A DNA stretch of 64,000 nucleotides, taken from the NCBI GenBank assembly GCA_030653975.1, contig JAURYH010000029.1:62001-126000 (forward strand), written 5' to 3'. Positions within the stretch are counted from its first letter, which is position 1. Each line of letters begins with the position of its first letter. Shown here in pieces: positions 7,811-17,315 of this stretch. Below the pieces are notes generated by a model. It was not told the origin of the DNA, ran no database searches, and was given only the letters and a program-made list of their open reading frames with translations. The position numbers were made by a program, and so were the translations under genes. This DNA comes from Hydrogenophaga sp. (GTDB lineage Bacteria; Pseudomonadota; Gammaproteobacteria; Burkholderiales; Burkholderiaceae_C).

Positions 7811-10800
7811 ATGAGTGCATCCCCCCCCGAATCCGGCAACGGCGCCGTGGCCGAGACCGGCCGCGGGCCCCGGTCGGCACGCGAGCTCGAGTTGCTCCTG
7901 GAGATCGAGGCACTGCGAAGCGAAAACCAGCATCTGCGCCAGTTTTATGCACGGCACCTCAGCACGCCCCAGGATCTGCCCGACGGGCAGCCCGGCCTGC
8001 CACTGCCGCTGCACCCCCCAGGACACACCCTGCGCGGGTCGGACGGGCCCCGCACGGCCCAGCTGGAATACGAAGCCTTGTTCGCCGCCCTGGCCAGTGC
8101 GTTCCCGATCGGCATCTTCCGCACCGACGCCACCGGCGTGCTCACCCATGTGGACGAATCCCTGCAACAGATCTTTGGTCTGCAAGCGCAGGACTTTCCC
8201 AACTTCGGCTGGCTCAAACGCGTGCACCCGGATGACCTGGAGAGGGTCCGGAACGACTGGATGACCAGCGTTCTGCACGGCGACGCCCGCAGCGTGGAGC
8301 TGCGTCTCCTGCGCCCCGGAGCGGGACTCGTGCACGTGCTGGTGCGCAACACACCGATGTTCGACGACGGTGGGCGGATCACGGGACAGCTCGGCTTCGT
8401 GCAGGACATCACGCCGCTGCGCGAACTGCAGGCCGACGCGCGGATCAAGGCCGAATTCAACCGGCAGATCATCGCCAGCAGCCCGGACTGCACCAAGGTG
8501 CTGGATCTCGACGGCCGCGTGGTGCAGATGACCGCCCAGGGTTGCCGGCTGGTCGAAGTGGACGACTTCGAGCAGGTGCGTGGCAGCGACTGGACGCAGT
8601 GGTGGACCAGCGAGAGCGCCGTGCTGGCCCGCCAGGCCGTGACCAGCGCTGCCCGGGGCGAAAACTCGCGCTTCATGGCCTTCGGCCTGACCTTCAAGCA
8701 GACCCCCAAGTGGTGGGACACCATGGTCTCGCCGATCAACGACGAGCATGGCCAGCCCGTGATGCTGCTGGTGGTCTCGCGCGACATCACCGAGCAGCAC
8801 CAGCAGCAGGAAGAAATCCGCCAGCTCAACGCCCGGCTGGAAAGCCGTGTGCGCGAACGCACGGACGAACTGGCCCAGGCCAACGCACGGCTGCGGCAGA
8901 CGCTCCAGGAAGCCCAGGCGCTCTACAACCAGGCGCCCTGTGGCTACTACTCGCTGGACCGGGATGGCACCATCCAGATGATCAACCAGACCGCCCTGAA
9001 CTGGCTGGGCCGCAAGCGCGCTGACGTGGTCGGCCACCTGAACTTCCGCGATCTGGTCGATCCCTCGCAACTGACCCAACAGAACGCGCGTCGGCTGCAG
9101 CTGGAAGCAAGCGGCCATCTCGAACCTGAAGAAGTGACACTGCGACTGCCAGACGGCCACCCCTTCGTCGGTCTGGCCTCCAGCACCGTCGTGACGGACG
9201 AACAGGGCCGATTTGTGCGCACCAACAGCACCCTGATCGACATCACCGAGCGCAAGGCCGGCGAAGACCAGGTGAAGCGTGCCAACCGGCAGCTTCAGGA
9301 GGCGCTGGAACGGTCGCAAGACCTGTACAACCAGGCGCCCTGCGGCTACCACTCGCTGGACATCAACGGCATCTATGTCTCGATCAACGACACGGAGTTG
9401 AAGTGGCTGGGCTATGCGCGTGAAGAAGTGGTCGGCATCAAGAGTTTCCGCGACTTCATCCTGCCCAGCCGGATCGAGCTCCTGGAAGACCGCCTGCAAC
9501 GCCTGATCCAGGACGGCGTGCTGGAAGGCGTGGAATACGAAATGCGCCGCCGTGATGGCACGGTCTTTCACGCGCTGCTCTCGTCCTCGGCCGTGCGCGA
9601 TGCCCGCGGCCAGTTTCTGCGCAGCAACACCACGGTGGTGGACATCACCCCGCGCAAGGCCGCCGAGATCGCCCTGCTCGAAAGCCAGCGCTTCCTGCAG
9701 ACCATCACCGACCACGTGCCCGGCCTGATCGCCTACCTGGACGCGATGCTGTGCCTGCGTTTTGTCAACGCCGAGCACCAGCGCGTGTTCGGCCTCGACC
9801 CCGACAAGATCCTCGGACTGCACATCAGCGAGTGCCTGCCCCCGACCGAATGGGTCGAGATCGGCCCCCGCCTGCAGGCCGCCCTGGACGGGCAGACCCA
9901 GACCTTCGAGTCCAGGCGCAGGACGGTCCACGGTGACCCTATCGTTGTCAGCACCACCTACCTGCCCGACATCCACGAAGGCCAGGTGCAGGGGGTGTTT
10001 GTACAGACCATCGACATCACGGACCACAAGCGCATCGAACAGCGCGTCAGCCAGCTCAATGACGAACTGGAGCAGCGCATCCGCGAACGCTCCCTGGAAT
10101 TGCTCGAGAGCGAGCAGCGCTTCCGCCTGATGGTGGACAACCTGCGGGAATACTGCATCTTTTTCCTGGATGCTCAAGGCCGCATCACCGACTGGACCGA
10201 CAGTGCCCAGCGCCTGGAGGGCTACTCACCGTCCGAGATGCTGGGACGGCACTACGCCGTGCTGTTCCGCGACCCCGATGCCGACGCGGCCCTGGCGAGC
10301 GCCAAGCTCATGCTGCGCCTGGCCGCCTCGCGCGGGCAGCACGAACGGCACAGCTGGAACGTGCGCAAGGATGGCTCGAAGTACTGGTCGCATTCGCTCC
10401 TGATCGCCCTGCGCGATGACGGTGGCGAGCTGCGCGGTTTTGCCAAGATCAACCGCGACATGACCGACGCCAAGCGGCTGGACGACCTGATGCGCAACAT
10501 CAACGACGAGCTGGAAAACCGGGTCGCCGAACGCACCGAGCAGCTGCTGGCCGCGAACAAGGACCTGGAGTCGTTCTCGTACTCGGTGTCACACGACCTG
10601 CGCTCCCCGCTGCGCCACATTTCCAGTTTTGTCAGCCTGCTGGAAGAACACCTGGGCGAAGGCAGCGACCACACCACGCAACGCTATCTGAATACCATCG
10701 GCAATTCGGCGCGCCACATGAGCCAGCTCATCGATGGGCTGCTCGCGTTTTCACATCTCGGGCGCTCGGCGGTCAAACTCACCGCGGTGGACTTCGCCAT

Positions 10801-11287
10801 GCTCGTGGAAGCCGTGGTCAACCAGCTCGCACACGACACCGACGGACGCGTGGTCGACTGGGTCGTTCCGCCGGATCTGCCGGTGGTCCAGGGGGATGCC
10901 CTGTTGCTGCGCGAAGTCTGGGCCAACCTCCTGGGCAACGCTTTCAAGTACACCCGCCCGCGTGAACGTGCCTGCATCGAAATCCGCTGGAGCGTCGATC
11001 CCGCCGTGGGCTACACCTTTGGCGTGCATGACAACGGCGTGGGTTTCGACACCCGATACGCCCAGAAGCTGTTTGGCGTTTTCCAGCGGCTGCACCGCGC
11101 TTCCGAGTTTGAAGGCACCGGCATCGGTCTGGCGCTCACGCGCCGCATCCTGGAGCGCCACGGTGGTAGCATCTGGGCGGAGAGTCAGGTGGGGGAAGGC
11201 AGCGTGTTCCACTTCTCGCTACCGTTTGAAGGGATCAGTCCCACAGACCTCGTGCGAGACTCCATCCCTTCCGCCCTGGAACCATGA
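7811..11287 (+). CDS. Multi-PAS sensor histidine kinase (soluble, phytochrome-like HK core)
   Basis: The product is 1158 aa. After a short coiled coil (about 22-46) I count six PAS/PAC units: roughly 85-205, 215-335, 365-490, 500-620, 625-750 and 770-895. Units three and four share the motif YNQAPCGYxSLD and look like a tandem duplication. The HisKA helix carries the phospho-acceptor H928 (YSVSHDLRSPLRH). The HATPase domain has the N box (NLLGNAFKYT), G1 (DNGVGFD) and G2 (GTGIGLAL). No transmembrane helix is apparent, so it probably senses a cytoplasmic redox, light or small-ligand cue. Its stop overlaps the start of the response regulator (ATGA), a phytochrome/Rcp-like arrangement. The ligand is unknown. 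Confidence 0.9.
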   Translation: MSASPPESGNGAVAETGRGPRSARELELLLEIEALRSENQHLRQFYARHLSTPQDLPDGQPGLPLPLHPPGHTLRGSDGPRTAQLEYEALFAALASAFPIGIFRTDATGVLTHVDESLQQIFGLQAQDFPNFGWLKRVHPDDLERVRNDWMTSVLHGDARSVELRLLRPGAGLVHVLVRNTPMFDDGGRITGQLGFVQDITPLRELQADARIKAEFNRQIIASSPDCTKVLDLDGRVVQMTAQGCRLVEVDDFEQVRGSDWTQWWTSESAVLARQAVTSAARGENSRFMAFGLTFKQTPKWWDTMVSPINDEHGQPVMLLVVSRDITEQHQQQEEIRQLNARLESRVRERTDELAQANARLRQTLQEAQALYNQAPCGYYSLDRDGTIQMINQTALNWLGRKRADVVGHLNFRDLVDPSQLTQQNARRLQLEASGHLEPEEVTLRLPDGHPFVGLASSTVVTDEQGRFVRTNSTLIDITERKAGEDQVKRANRQLQEALERSQDLYNQAPCGYHSLDINGIYVSINDTELKWLGYAREEVVGIKSFRDFILPSRIELLEDRLQRLIQDGVLEGVEYEMRRRDGTVFHALLSSSAVRDARGQFLRSNTTVVDITPRKAAEIALLESQRFLQTITDHVPGLIAYLDAMLCLRFVNAEHQRVFGLDPDKILGLHISECLPPTEWVEIGPRLQAALDGQTQTFESRRRTVHGDPIVVSTTYLPDIHEGQVQGVFVQTIDITDHKRIEQRVSQLNDELEQRIRERSLELLESEQRFRLMVDNLREYCIFFLDAQGRITDWTDSAQRLEGYSPSEMLGRHYAVLFRDPDADAALASAKLMLRLAASRGQHERHSWNVRKDGSKYWSHSLLIALRDDGGELRGFAKINRDMTDAKRLDDLMRNINDELENRVAERTEQLLAANKDLESFSYSVSHDLRSPLRHISSFVSLLEEHLGEGSDHTTQRYLNTIGNSARHMSQLIDGLLAFSHLGRSAVKLTAVDFAMLVEAVVNQLAHDTDGRVVDWVVPPDLPVVQGDALLLREVWANLLGNAFKYTRPRERACIEIRWSVDPAVGYTFGVHDNGVGFDTRYAQKLFGVFQRLHRASEFEGTGIGLALTRRILERHGGSIWAESQVGEGSVFHFSLPFEGISPTDLVRDSIPSALEP

Positions 11288-11769
11288 ACAAGAACGCCGA
11301 AGCCATTCTTCTCGTCGAAGACAATCCGGACGATGCCGAGCTGACCAAGCTGGCGCTGGCGCGTCATGGACTGGACGGACGCGTCACCCATGTCTCCGAC
11401 GGCATGCAGGCGCTGGACTACCTCTACCGCCGCAACGGTTTCAGCGATCGCTCGGGTGGCAACCCGATCCTGGTCCTGCTGGACCTGAAGATGCCCCTGC
11501 TGGATGGCATTGGCGTGCTCAAGGAAATCAAGAGTTCCGAGCACCTGCGCAAAATTCCGGTGGTGGTGCTGACTTCATCCACCGAGCCGAGCGACCTGCA
11601 GCGCGCCTACGATGCCGGCACCAACGCCTACATCGCCAAGCCCACCGAGTTCGCGCAGTTCCTCCGCGCCATGAAACACGTGTGCGAATTCTGGATCAAC
11701 ATCAACCAGCCCGCGCCCCAGAGCGCTGACGCTGGCGTTCGGACCACCAACTTCGGCGAACTCGCCTGA
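11284..11769 (+). CDS. Single-domain response regulator, Rcp/CheY type
   Basis: The product is 161 aa, a receiver domain only. Acidic pocket residues lie in LVEDNPDDAEL, the phospho-acceptor is D67 (VLLDLKMP), and K119 is in YIAKPT. The long beta3-alpha3 region and the motif EDNPDDAEL are typical of Rcp1-like regulators that partner phytochrome-type kinases. It has no output domain, so it acts by protein contact or as a phosphorelay intermediate. It is translationally coupled to the upstream kinase by a 4-bp overlap, making it the cognate partner with high likelihood. Confidence 0.9.
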   Translation: MNKNAEAILLVEDNPDDAELTKLALARHGLDGRVTHVSDGMQALDYLYRRNGFSDRSGGNPILVLLDLKMPLLDGIGVLKEIKSSEHLRKIPVVVLTSSTEPSDLQRAYDAGTNAYIAKPTEFAQFLRAMKHVCEFWININQPAPQSADAGVRTTNFGELA

Positions 11770-11775
11770 ACGACG

Positions 11776-11799
11776 CGTCCGCCCGTTCTGCGGCGGACG
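11776..11799. terminator. Hairpin between convergent genes (possible bidirectional terminator)
   Basis: CGTCCGCC and GGCGGACG form a perfect 8-bp stem with an 8-nt loop in the 39-bp gap between the convergent response-regulator and carboxyltransferase genes. No T-tract follows on either strand, so an intrinsic terminator is plausible but not certain. Confidence 0.4.
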
Positions 11800-11808
11800 G
11801 CTCCCTGC

Positions 11809-13638
11809 TCACCAGGTATCGATGAAGCGCGAGGGCGCGGACGTTTCCTTGCGCGCGCTGACCAACCCCTGTGCCAGCCAGTGGCGGGTGTCTGCGGGGT
11901 CGATCACGGCATCGATCTCCAGGGTGGTCGCCATCTGGATGGCCGAACCGTTGTCCACCTGACGCGCCAGCAATTCTTCGAACAGCGCCTGCCGCTGAGC
12001 CCCTTCCGGCAAGGCCGCCAGCTCCTTGCGGTAGCCCAGGCGCACCGCGCCCTCCAGCCCCATGGCGCCGAACTCGCCGCTGGGCCAGGCCACGGTGAAC
12101 ACCGGCGCATGAAAACCCCCGGCGGTCATGCCCATGGCCCCCAGGCCATAGCCTTTGCGCAGCACCACGCTGAAAAACGGCACCCGCAGGCTGGCCGCGG
12201 TCACGAACAGTCGGCTCACGTGCCGCACCTGGGCACGGGCTTCCATGGCAGGACCGACCATGAAACCCGGCGTGTCGACCAGGCTGACGACGGGCAGGCC
12301 GTGCGCGTTGCACAGCTGCATGAAACGCGCCGCCTTGTCGGCCGCGTCGGCGTCGATGGCGCCGCCCAGGTGCAGCGGGTTGTTGGCCATCAGGCCCACG
12401 GGCCGGCCTTCGATGCGTGCCAGCGCGGTGTGGATGCCGACGCCGAAGCCCGTGCGCAGCATCAGCAGACTGCCCTGGTCCACCAGCCCGGCCATCACCG
12501 AGCGGGTGTCGTACACGCGCAAGCGGTTCTCGGGCACCAGGTCGCGCAGCGCCTCAGCTTCGGGTGCGATCCAGTCCTTCACGCGCCCCTGGAAAAACGA
12601 CAGGTAGTGGCGCGCCGCGGCCACGGCCTGCGCCTCGTCGTCCACCAGCAGGTCGATCACACCATTGGCGTGCTGCACGTCGGCCGGACCGATGTCCTCC
12701 GGCCGGAACACGCCGAGGCCACCGCCTTCGACCATGGCCGGGCCGCCCATGCCGATGTTGCTCTGGCGGGTGGCGATGATCACGTCGCTGCACCCGAGCA
12801 GGGCCGCGTTGCCGGCAAAACAGCGACCCGCCGCGATGCCCACCACAGGCACCTGACCCGACAGGCGCGCAAAGGCGGCGAAGGTGCCCACATGCAGGCC
12901 GGCCACGATGGGCATGTCGGTGTCGCCCGGGCGCCCGCCACCGCCTTCGGCGAACAGCACGACCGGCAACTTCTGGGCCAGCGCGATGCCCAGCAGGCGG
13001 TCGGTCTTGGCGTGGTTGCGCAGGCCCTGCGTGCCGGCCAGCACGGTGGCGTCGTAGGCCATGACCACGGTGCGCGTGCGCTCGGCACCGAAGATGAGGC
13101 CGTTGACCGAGCCGATGCCGGTCACCAAGCCGTCGGCCGGTGTGTTCGCGATCAGGTCTTCTTCCGAACGGCGGCTGCGCTGCGCGGCCACCGCGAGCGC
13201 GCCGTATTCGATGAAGCTGTCGTCGTCGCACAGGTCGGCGATGTTCTCGCGCGCCGTGCGCAGACCGAGGGCATGGCGCCTGGCCACTGCCTCGGGGCGG
13301 GCCGCGTCAAGGGTCCGGGCCGTGCGTTGGACGAGCCGCTGCAGATCGGCCCGCTGGCGGGCGGCTGGCGTCGCCCTCTCCGGTGCGGGGGCGATCGCAT
13401 CGGCAGCCGGTTGCGCCGGCACCATGGGCGCCAGGCGCAGCAGACCGGCGCCCTCGTCCACCGTCTCGCCTTCGCTGAAGAAACGTTCGACCACCCGCCC
13501 GGCCGCTTCGGCGCGCAGCTCGTGCTCCATCTTCATGGCTTCCAGGATCACCAGCGGGTCACCGGCACGCACCGTGTCGCCGGGGTCGACGAGCCATTGC
13601 ACGAGCTGGGCCTGCAGGGGAGAGCGCACGGTGGTCAT
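11809..13638 (-). CDS. Biotinyl-domain/carboxyltransferase fusion (acyl-CoA carboxylase family)
   Basis: The product is 609 aa. The N-terminal 75 residues form a biotinyl domain with the biotinylation motif EAMKMEH (K36). From about 95 to 600 there is a complete acyl-CoA carboxyltransferase pair, with N- and C-type crotonase-like domains (GLVTGIGSVNG; VSLVDTPGFMVGPAME; SVVLRKGYGLGAMGM). The enzyme would carry carboxybiotin and transfer CO2 to an acyl-CoA. The biotin carboxylase domain needed to charge the biotin is neither in the polypeptide nor next door. It lies 64 bp downstream of putA on the same strand. Substrate is not determinable; long-chain or 3-methylcrotonyl-type acyl-CoAs are possible. 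Confidence 0.8.
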   Translation of the reverse strand: MTTVRSPLQAQLVQWLVDPGDTVRAGDPLVILEAMKMEHELRAEAAGRVVERFFSEGETVDEGAGLLRLAPMVPAQPAADAIAPAPERATPAARQRADLQRLVQRTARTLDAARPEAVARRHALGLRTARENIADLCDDDSFIEYGALAVAAQRSRRSEEDLIANTPADGLVTGIGSVNGLIFGAERTRTVVMAYDATVLAGTQGLRNHAKTDRLLGIALAQKLPVVLFAEGGGGRPGDTDMPIVAGLHVGTFAAFARLSGQVPVVGIAAGRCFAGNAALLGCSDVIIATRQSNIGMGGPAMVEGGGLGVFRPEDIGPADVQHANGVIDLLVDDEAQAVAAARHYLSFFQGRVKDWIAPEAEALRDLVPENRLRVYDTRSVMAGLVDQGSLLMLRTGFGVGIHTALARIEGRPVGLMANNPLHLGGAIDADAADKAARFMQLCNAHGLPVVSLVDTPGFMVGPAMEARAQVRHVSRLFVTAASLRVPFFSVVLRKGYGLGAMGMTAGGFHAPVFTVAWPSGEFGAMGLEGAVRLGYRKELAALPEGAQRQALFEELLARQVDNGSAIQMATTLEIDAVIDPADTRHWLAQGLVSARKETSAPSRFIDTW

Positions 13639-13702
13639 GCGCGCATTGTGGCGATCGAAAGGTCGCTGGCGGTCATGCGGGCGACACCCGGTCGACTCAA
13701 GG

Positions 13703-16678
13703 TCAGTGGAGAGCCGGTCCCGCAAACAGGGCCACGTTGCCACCGGCCGCGGTGGTGTTGATGGTCAGGGTCTGCTCGGCGCAGAAGCGTTGCAGGTAGT
13801 TCGGTCCACCCGCCTTCGGACCGGTGCCGGAGAGGCCTTCGCCGCCGAAGGGCTGCACACCCACCACGGCGCCGATCATGTTGCGGTTCACGTAGACGTT
13901 GCCCACGCGCGCCGCCGTGGCCAGCGCCTGGGCGCGGCTGTCGATGCGGGTCTGTATGCCCAGCGTGAGGCCATAGCCCAGCGCGTTGATCTGGCGGATC
14001 ACGTCCGTCGGGTCGCCGCCCCAGCGCACCACCTGCAGCACCGGGCCGAAGATTTCGGCCTTCACATCGGCAATGGCGCCCACCTCGAACATCTGCGGCG
14101 GGATCAGGTTGGGCAGCGTGGTGGCCGGCTCGGCCGCGGGCAACAGCGGTTTGGCTTCGGCATGCAGGCGCTGCAGGTGGCGGCCGATGCCGTCAAACGC
14201 TTCGGCGTCGATCACCGGGCCCAGGTCGGTCGCCAGCTCGGCCGGTTGGCCGGCCACCAGTTCCTTCGCCGCACCCTGGATCATGGCGATCACGTGGTCG
14301 GCAATGCCTTCGTGCAGGCAGAGCAGGCGCAGCGCCGAACAACGCTGACCCGCGCTGCGGAAGGCACTCTGCACCACCGCGTCGGCCACCTGCTCGGGCA
14401 GGGCCGTGCTGTCCACCAGCATGGCGTTGATGCCGCCGGTCTCGGCGATCAGCGGCACGATGGCGCCGTCCTTCGCGGCCAGCGCGCGCTGGATGATCTT
14501 GGCCACCTGCGTCGAGCCGGTGAACACCACACCGGCGATGCCCGGCTGTGCCACCAGCGACGCACCCACGGTCTCGCCCGGGCCGTGCAGCAGCTGCAGG
14601 GCCTTGGCCGGCACGCCGGCGGCGTGCAGCAGCTTCACCGCTTCGAGCGCCACCGCCGGGGTCTGCTCGGCGGGTTTGGCCAGCACGGTGTTGCCGGTGG
14701 CCAGCGCCGCGGCCACCTGACCCATGAAGATGGCCAGCGGGAAGTTCCAGGGGCTGATGCAGACCCACGCGCCCCGGCCTTCCAACCGCAGCGTGTTGCT
14801 CTCGCCGGTGGGGCCAGGCAGGATTTGCGGCGCCATCACGCGCTCGGCATCGTTGGCATAAAAGCGCAGGAAGTCCACCGCCTCGCGCACCTCGGACACG
14901 GCGTCGCCCCAGGTCTTGTGCGCCTCTTTCACCAGCAGGGCGCAGAAGCGCGGCAGCTGCTGTTGCAAGGCGTCGGCAGCGCGCCTCAGCGTGGCGGCGC
15001 GCTCGGCCACCGGCGTGTGGTTCCAGCCGGCGAAGGCGGCCACGGCTTGGGCGCACGCGGCTTCGGTCTCGGCGGTGCTGGCCTCTGGAACCGACGGCAC
15101 CAGCGTACTGGCCAGCGCGGCCAGCAGCGGTTCGCGCATCGAGGCCACTGCGAGGTCCAGGCCCTGGCTGTTGGCGCGCCTGGCACCGTACAGCTCGGCC
15201 GGCAGCGGCAGCGAAGGCTGGGGCTCCAGGCGCAGCGGGGAGATCAGCAGCTCGTCCATGCCCACCGACTCGTCGGCCAGCTGGTGCACAAAGGACGAGT
15301 TGGCGCCGTTCTCCAGCAGGCGGCGCACCAGATAAGCCAGCAGGTCGCGGTGCGCGCCCACCGGGGCGTACACGCGGCAGGCCACCAGCGGGTTCTTCAG
15401 CACCTCGCGGTAGATGCCTTCGCCCATGCCGTGCAGGCGCTGCAGTTCAAACGGCACACCATGGCGCGAGGCCATCTGGAGGATGGCGGAAATGGTCCCG
15501 GCGTTGTGCGTGGCGAACTGCGGAAAGATCGCGTCGGGCGCGTCCAGCAGCGCACGGGCGCAGGCCAGGTAACTCACATCGGTGTGGTGCTTGTGGGTGA
15601 ACACCGGGTAGGTGGCTAAGCCCAGCTCCTGCGCGCGCTTGATCTCGGCGTCCCAGTAGGCGCCCTTGACCAGGCGGCACATGAACCGGATCTTGTACTG
15701 CCGGGCCAGTGCGGCCACGTGTTCGATCAACTCGACGGCGCGGGTCTGGTAGGCCTGCATCGCCAGGCCCAGGCCGGCCCATTGCGGGCAGTGTTCGGCC
15801 ACCAGCTGCGCCAGCGCCTCGAACACGTCGAGCGAGAGCTCCAGCCGGTCCACCTCCTCGGCGTCGATGGTGAGGTTGAGGTTGGCCTCGGCGGCCGCGC
15901 GGCACAGCGTCCACACGCGCGGCACCAGTTCTTCCATCACGCGCCCGTGCTGCACGTCTTCGTAGCGCGGGTGCAGGGCGCTGAGCTTGATGGAGATGCC
16001 GTCGTTGTGCGCGGGCGAACGTTTCGGGTCCGCGGTGCGCGCGATCGCGGCGATGGCGCTCTGGTAGCTCGCCAGGTAACGCAGCGCGTCGGCATCGGTG
16101 CGTGCGCCCTCACCCAGCATGTCGAAACTGAAACGCAGCTGGTCCAGCTTCTTGCGCGCCGAGGCGGCTTCCTTCATGCCTTCTTCGATCGTCTGGCCGA
16201 GCACGAACTGGCGGCCCAGCAATTGCACCGCGCGCAGCGTGGCCGCCACCACGGTCCTGGCGCCGAGCTTGACCATCAGGCCGGGCTGGTTGCCGGCTTC
16301 GGGCAGGAAGTGTTTGGACATCGCGATGGCGGAGGACGACAACCGCGCCAGCGTCGAATCGGCCGCGCCGTCGAAATCGGCACGCCCCAACTGATCCGCC
16401 GTGAGCGCGATGGCGGTTTCGGCATCGGGCACACGCAGCAGGGCCTCGGCCAGGCGCATCAGGGCCAGGCCCTCGGCGCTGGAGATCGGGTATTCCCTGA
16501 GCAGGCTTTCCATGGCCCAGAACGGCGGCGGGTTCTCGCGCACGGCGCGCACCCAGGGCGCGGCCACGGTGGCGGCGGCGGCCCAGTCCAGCGCACCCTG
16601 CAGCGCGGCCAGGCGCTGGGCGACGATGGTGGTCTCAGGCCGGTAGGGGAAGGGCAGGCGGTCGGTGGTGCGGGGCAT
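13703..16678 (-). CDS. putA: Bifunctional proline dehydrogenase / delta-1-pyrroline-5-carboxylate dehydrogenase
   Basis: The product is 991 aa, starting at MPRTTDRLPFPYRP after CTCCGGAGA. The proline dehydrogenase barrel covers about 60-450 (FMCRLVKGAYWD; YAPVGAHRDLLAYLVRRLLE). The P5C dehydrogenase domain covers about 500-970 (WNFPLAIFMGQVAAALATGN; the ETGG motif; catalytic Cys in AGQRCSALR). It oxidises proline to glutamate using FAD and NAD+. It lacks the N-terminal ribbon-helix-helix DNA-binding domain of E. coli PutA, so it is the short, non-autoregulating type. Control is expected from the divergent Lrp-family gene 105 bp away, with three shared boxes between them. Confidence 0.95.
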   Translation of the reverse strand: MPRTTDRLPFPYRPETTIVAQRLAALQGALDWAAAATVAAPWVRAVRENPPPFWAMESLLREYPISSAEGLALMRLAEALLRVPDAETAIALTADQLGRADFDGAADSTLARLSSSAIAMSKHFLPEAGNQPGLMVKLGARTVVAATLRAVQLLGRQFVLGQTIEEGMKEAASARKKLDQLRFSFDMLGEGARTDADALRYLASYQSAIAAIARTADPKRSPAHNDGISIKLSALHPRYEDVQHGRVMEELVPRVWTLCRAAAEANLNLTIDAEEVDRLELSLDVFEALAQLVAEHCPQWAGLGLAMQAYQTRAVELIEHVAALARQYKIRFMCRLVKGAYWDAEIKRAQELGLATYPVFTHKHHTDVSYLACARALLDAPDAIFPQFATHNAGTISAILQMASRHGVPFELQRLHGMGEGIYREVLKNPLVACRVYAPVGAHRDLLAYLVRRLLENGANSSFVHQLADESVGMDELLISPLRLEPQPSLPLPAELYGARRANSQGLDLAVASMREPLLAALASTLVPSVPEASTAETEAACAQAVAAFAGWNHTPVAERAATLRRAADALQQQLPRFCALLVKEAHKTWGDAVSEVREAVDFLRFYANDAERVMAPQILPGPTGESNTLRLEGRGAWVCISPWNFPLAIFMGQVAAALATGNTVLAKPAEQTPAVALEAVKLLHAAGVPAKALQLLHGPGETVGASLVAQPGIAGVVFTGSTQVAKIIQRALAAKDGAIVPLIAETGGINAMLVDSTALPEQVADAVVQSAFRSAGQRCSALRLLCLHEGIADHVIAMIQGAAKELVAGQPAELATDLGPVIDAEAFDGIGRHLQRLHAEAKPLLPAAEPATTLPNLIPPQMFEVGAIADVKAEIFGPVLQVVRWGGDPTDVIRQINALGYGLTLGIQTRIDSRAQALATAARVGNVYVNRNMIGAVVGVQPFGGEGLSGTGPKAGGPNYLQRFCAEQTLTINTTAAGGNVALFAGPALH

Positions 16679-16703
16679 GGAAATCTCCGGAGAGTCACAA
16701 GGT

Positions 16704-16780
16704 TGGTGAATTCCGTGATGATGCCGGCCCATATGGTGAATTTATGACTGTTTTTTACCGTTTTACCGGATAATTCACCA
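16704..16780. promoter_or_regulatory. Three TGGTGAATT boxes: candidate PutR/Lrp operator between putA and its regulator
   Basis: The 105-bp divergent intergenic region holds TGGTGAATT at 16704-16712 and again at 16734-16742 (exactly 30 bp apart, about three helical turns), plus its inverted copy AATTCACCA at 16772-16780, four bases before the lrp-family start codon. Multiple helically phased half-sites are typical of Lrp/AsnC octamer binding. I infer that the downstream regulator binds here to activate putA in response to proline and to control itself. Confidence 0.65.
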
Positions 16781-16783
16781 CCC

Positions 16784-17257
16784 ATGACCGAAACTACCCA
16801 CGAACTCGACCGCATCGACCTGCGCATCCTGAAGGTGCTGCAGGAAGACGGCCGCATCGCCAACCTGAAGCTGGCCGAAGCCGTGGCGCTTTCGCCCACC
16901 GCCGTGCTGGCGCGCACCCAACGGCTGCAGCGCGACGGCTACATCCTGGGCTTTGAAGCGCGGCTGAACCCGCTCAAGCTCGGCCGCGGAATGATGGTGT
17001 TCGTCGAGGTGCTGCTGGACCGCACCACGCCCAACGTCTTCAATGAGTTCAAGGCCGCGGTGCAGGTGCGCGACGAGATCATGGAATGCCACATGGTGGC
17101 CGGCGGCTTCGACTACCTGCTCAAGACCCGCATGGCCGACATGGTCGCCTACCGCGACTTCGCCGGCAGCGTGCTCTGGCAACTGCCCGGCGTGCGCGAG
17201 ACGCGAACCTACGCGGTGATGGAAGAGGTCAAGAACAGCAGCCGGCTGCCGCTGTGA
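16784..17257 (+). CDS. Lrp/AsnC-family transcriptional regulator, probable proline-responsive PutR
   Basis: The product is 157 aa. The N-terminal HTH (about 8-65: LDRIDLRILKVLQEDGRIAN; ALSPTAVLARTQRLQRDGYI) is followed by a RAM/AsnC ligand domain (about 75-150: CHMVAGGFDYLLKTRMADMV). It is divergent from putA, whose product has no DNA-binding domain, and the shared intergenic region carries three matching boxes. That is the arrangement of putR/putA activators in other proteobacteria. The specific proline role is therefore inferred from context and not from a ligand motif. Confidence 0.88.
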   Translation: MTETTHELDRIDLRILKVLQEDGRIANLKLAEAVALSPTAVLARTQRLQRDGYILGFEARLNPLKLGRGMMVFVEVLLDRTTPNVFNEFKAAVQVRDEIMECHMVAGGFDYLLKTRMADMVAYRDFAGSVLWQLPGVRETRTYAVMEEVKNSSRLPL

Positions 17258-17315
17258 GGCTTTGACAAAGTCCCGCCCGCAAGGACAATGAACCCACCAC
17301 GCACGGAGTCTGCCC

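Noticed and set aside
7670-10177. 835-codon open frame on the minus strand opposite the PAS kinase
   Set aside because: It mirrors the kinase codons and has low-complexity Val/Gly/Gln composition; the plus strand has clear PAS domains.
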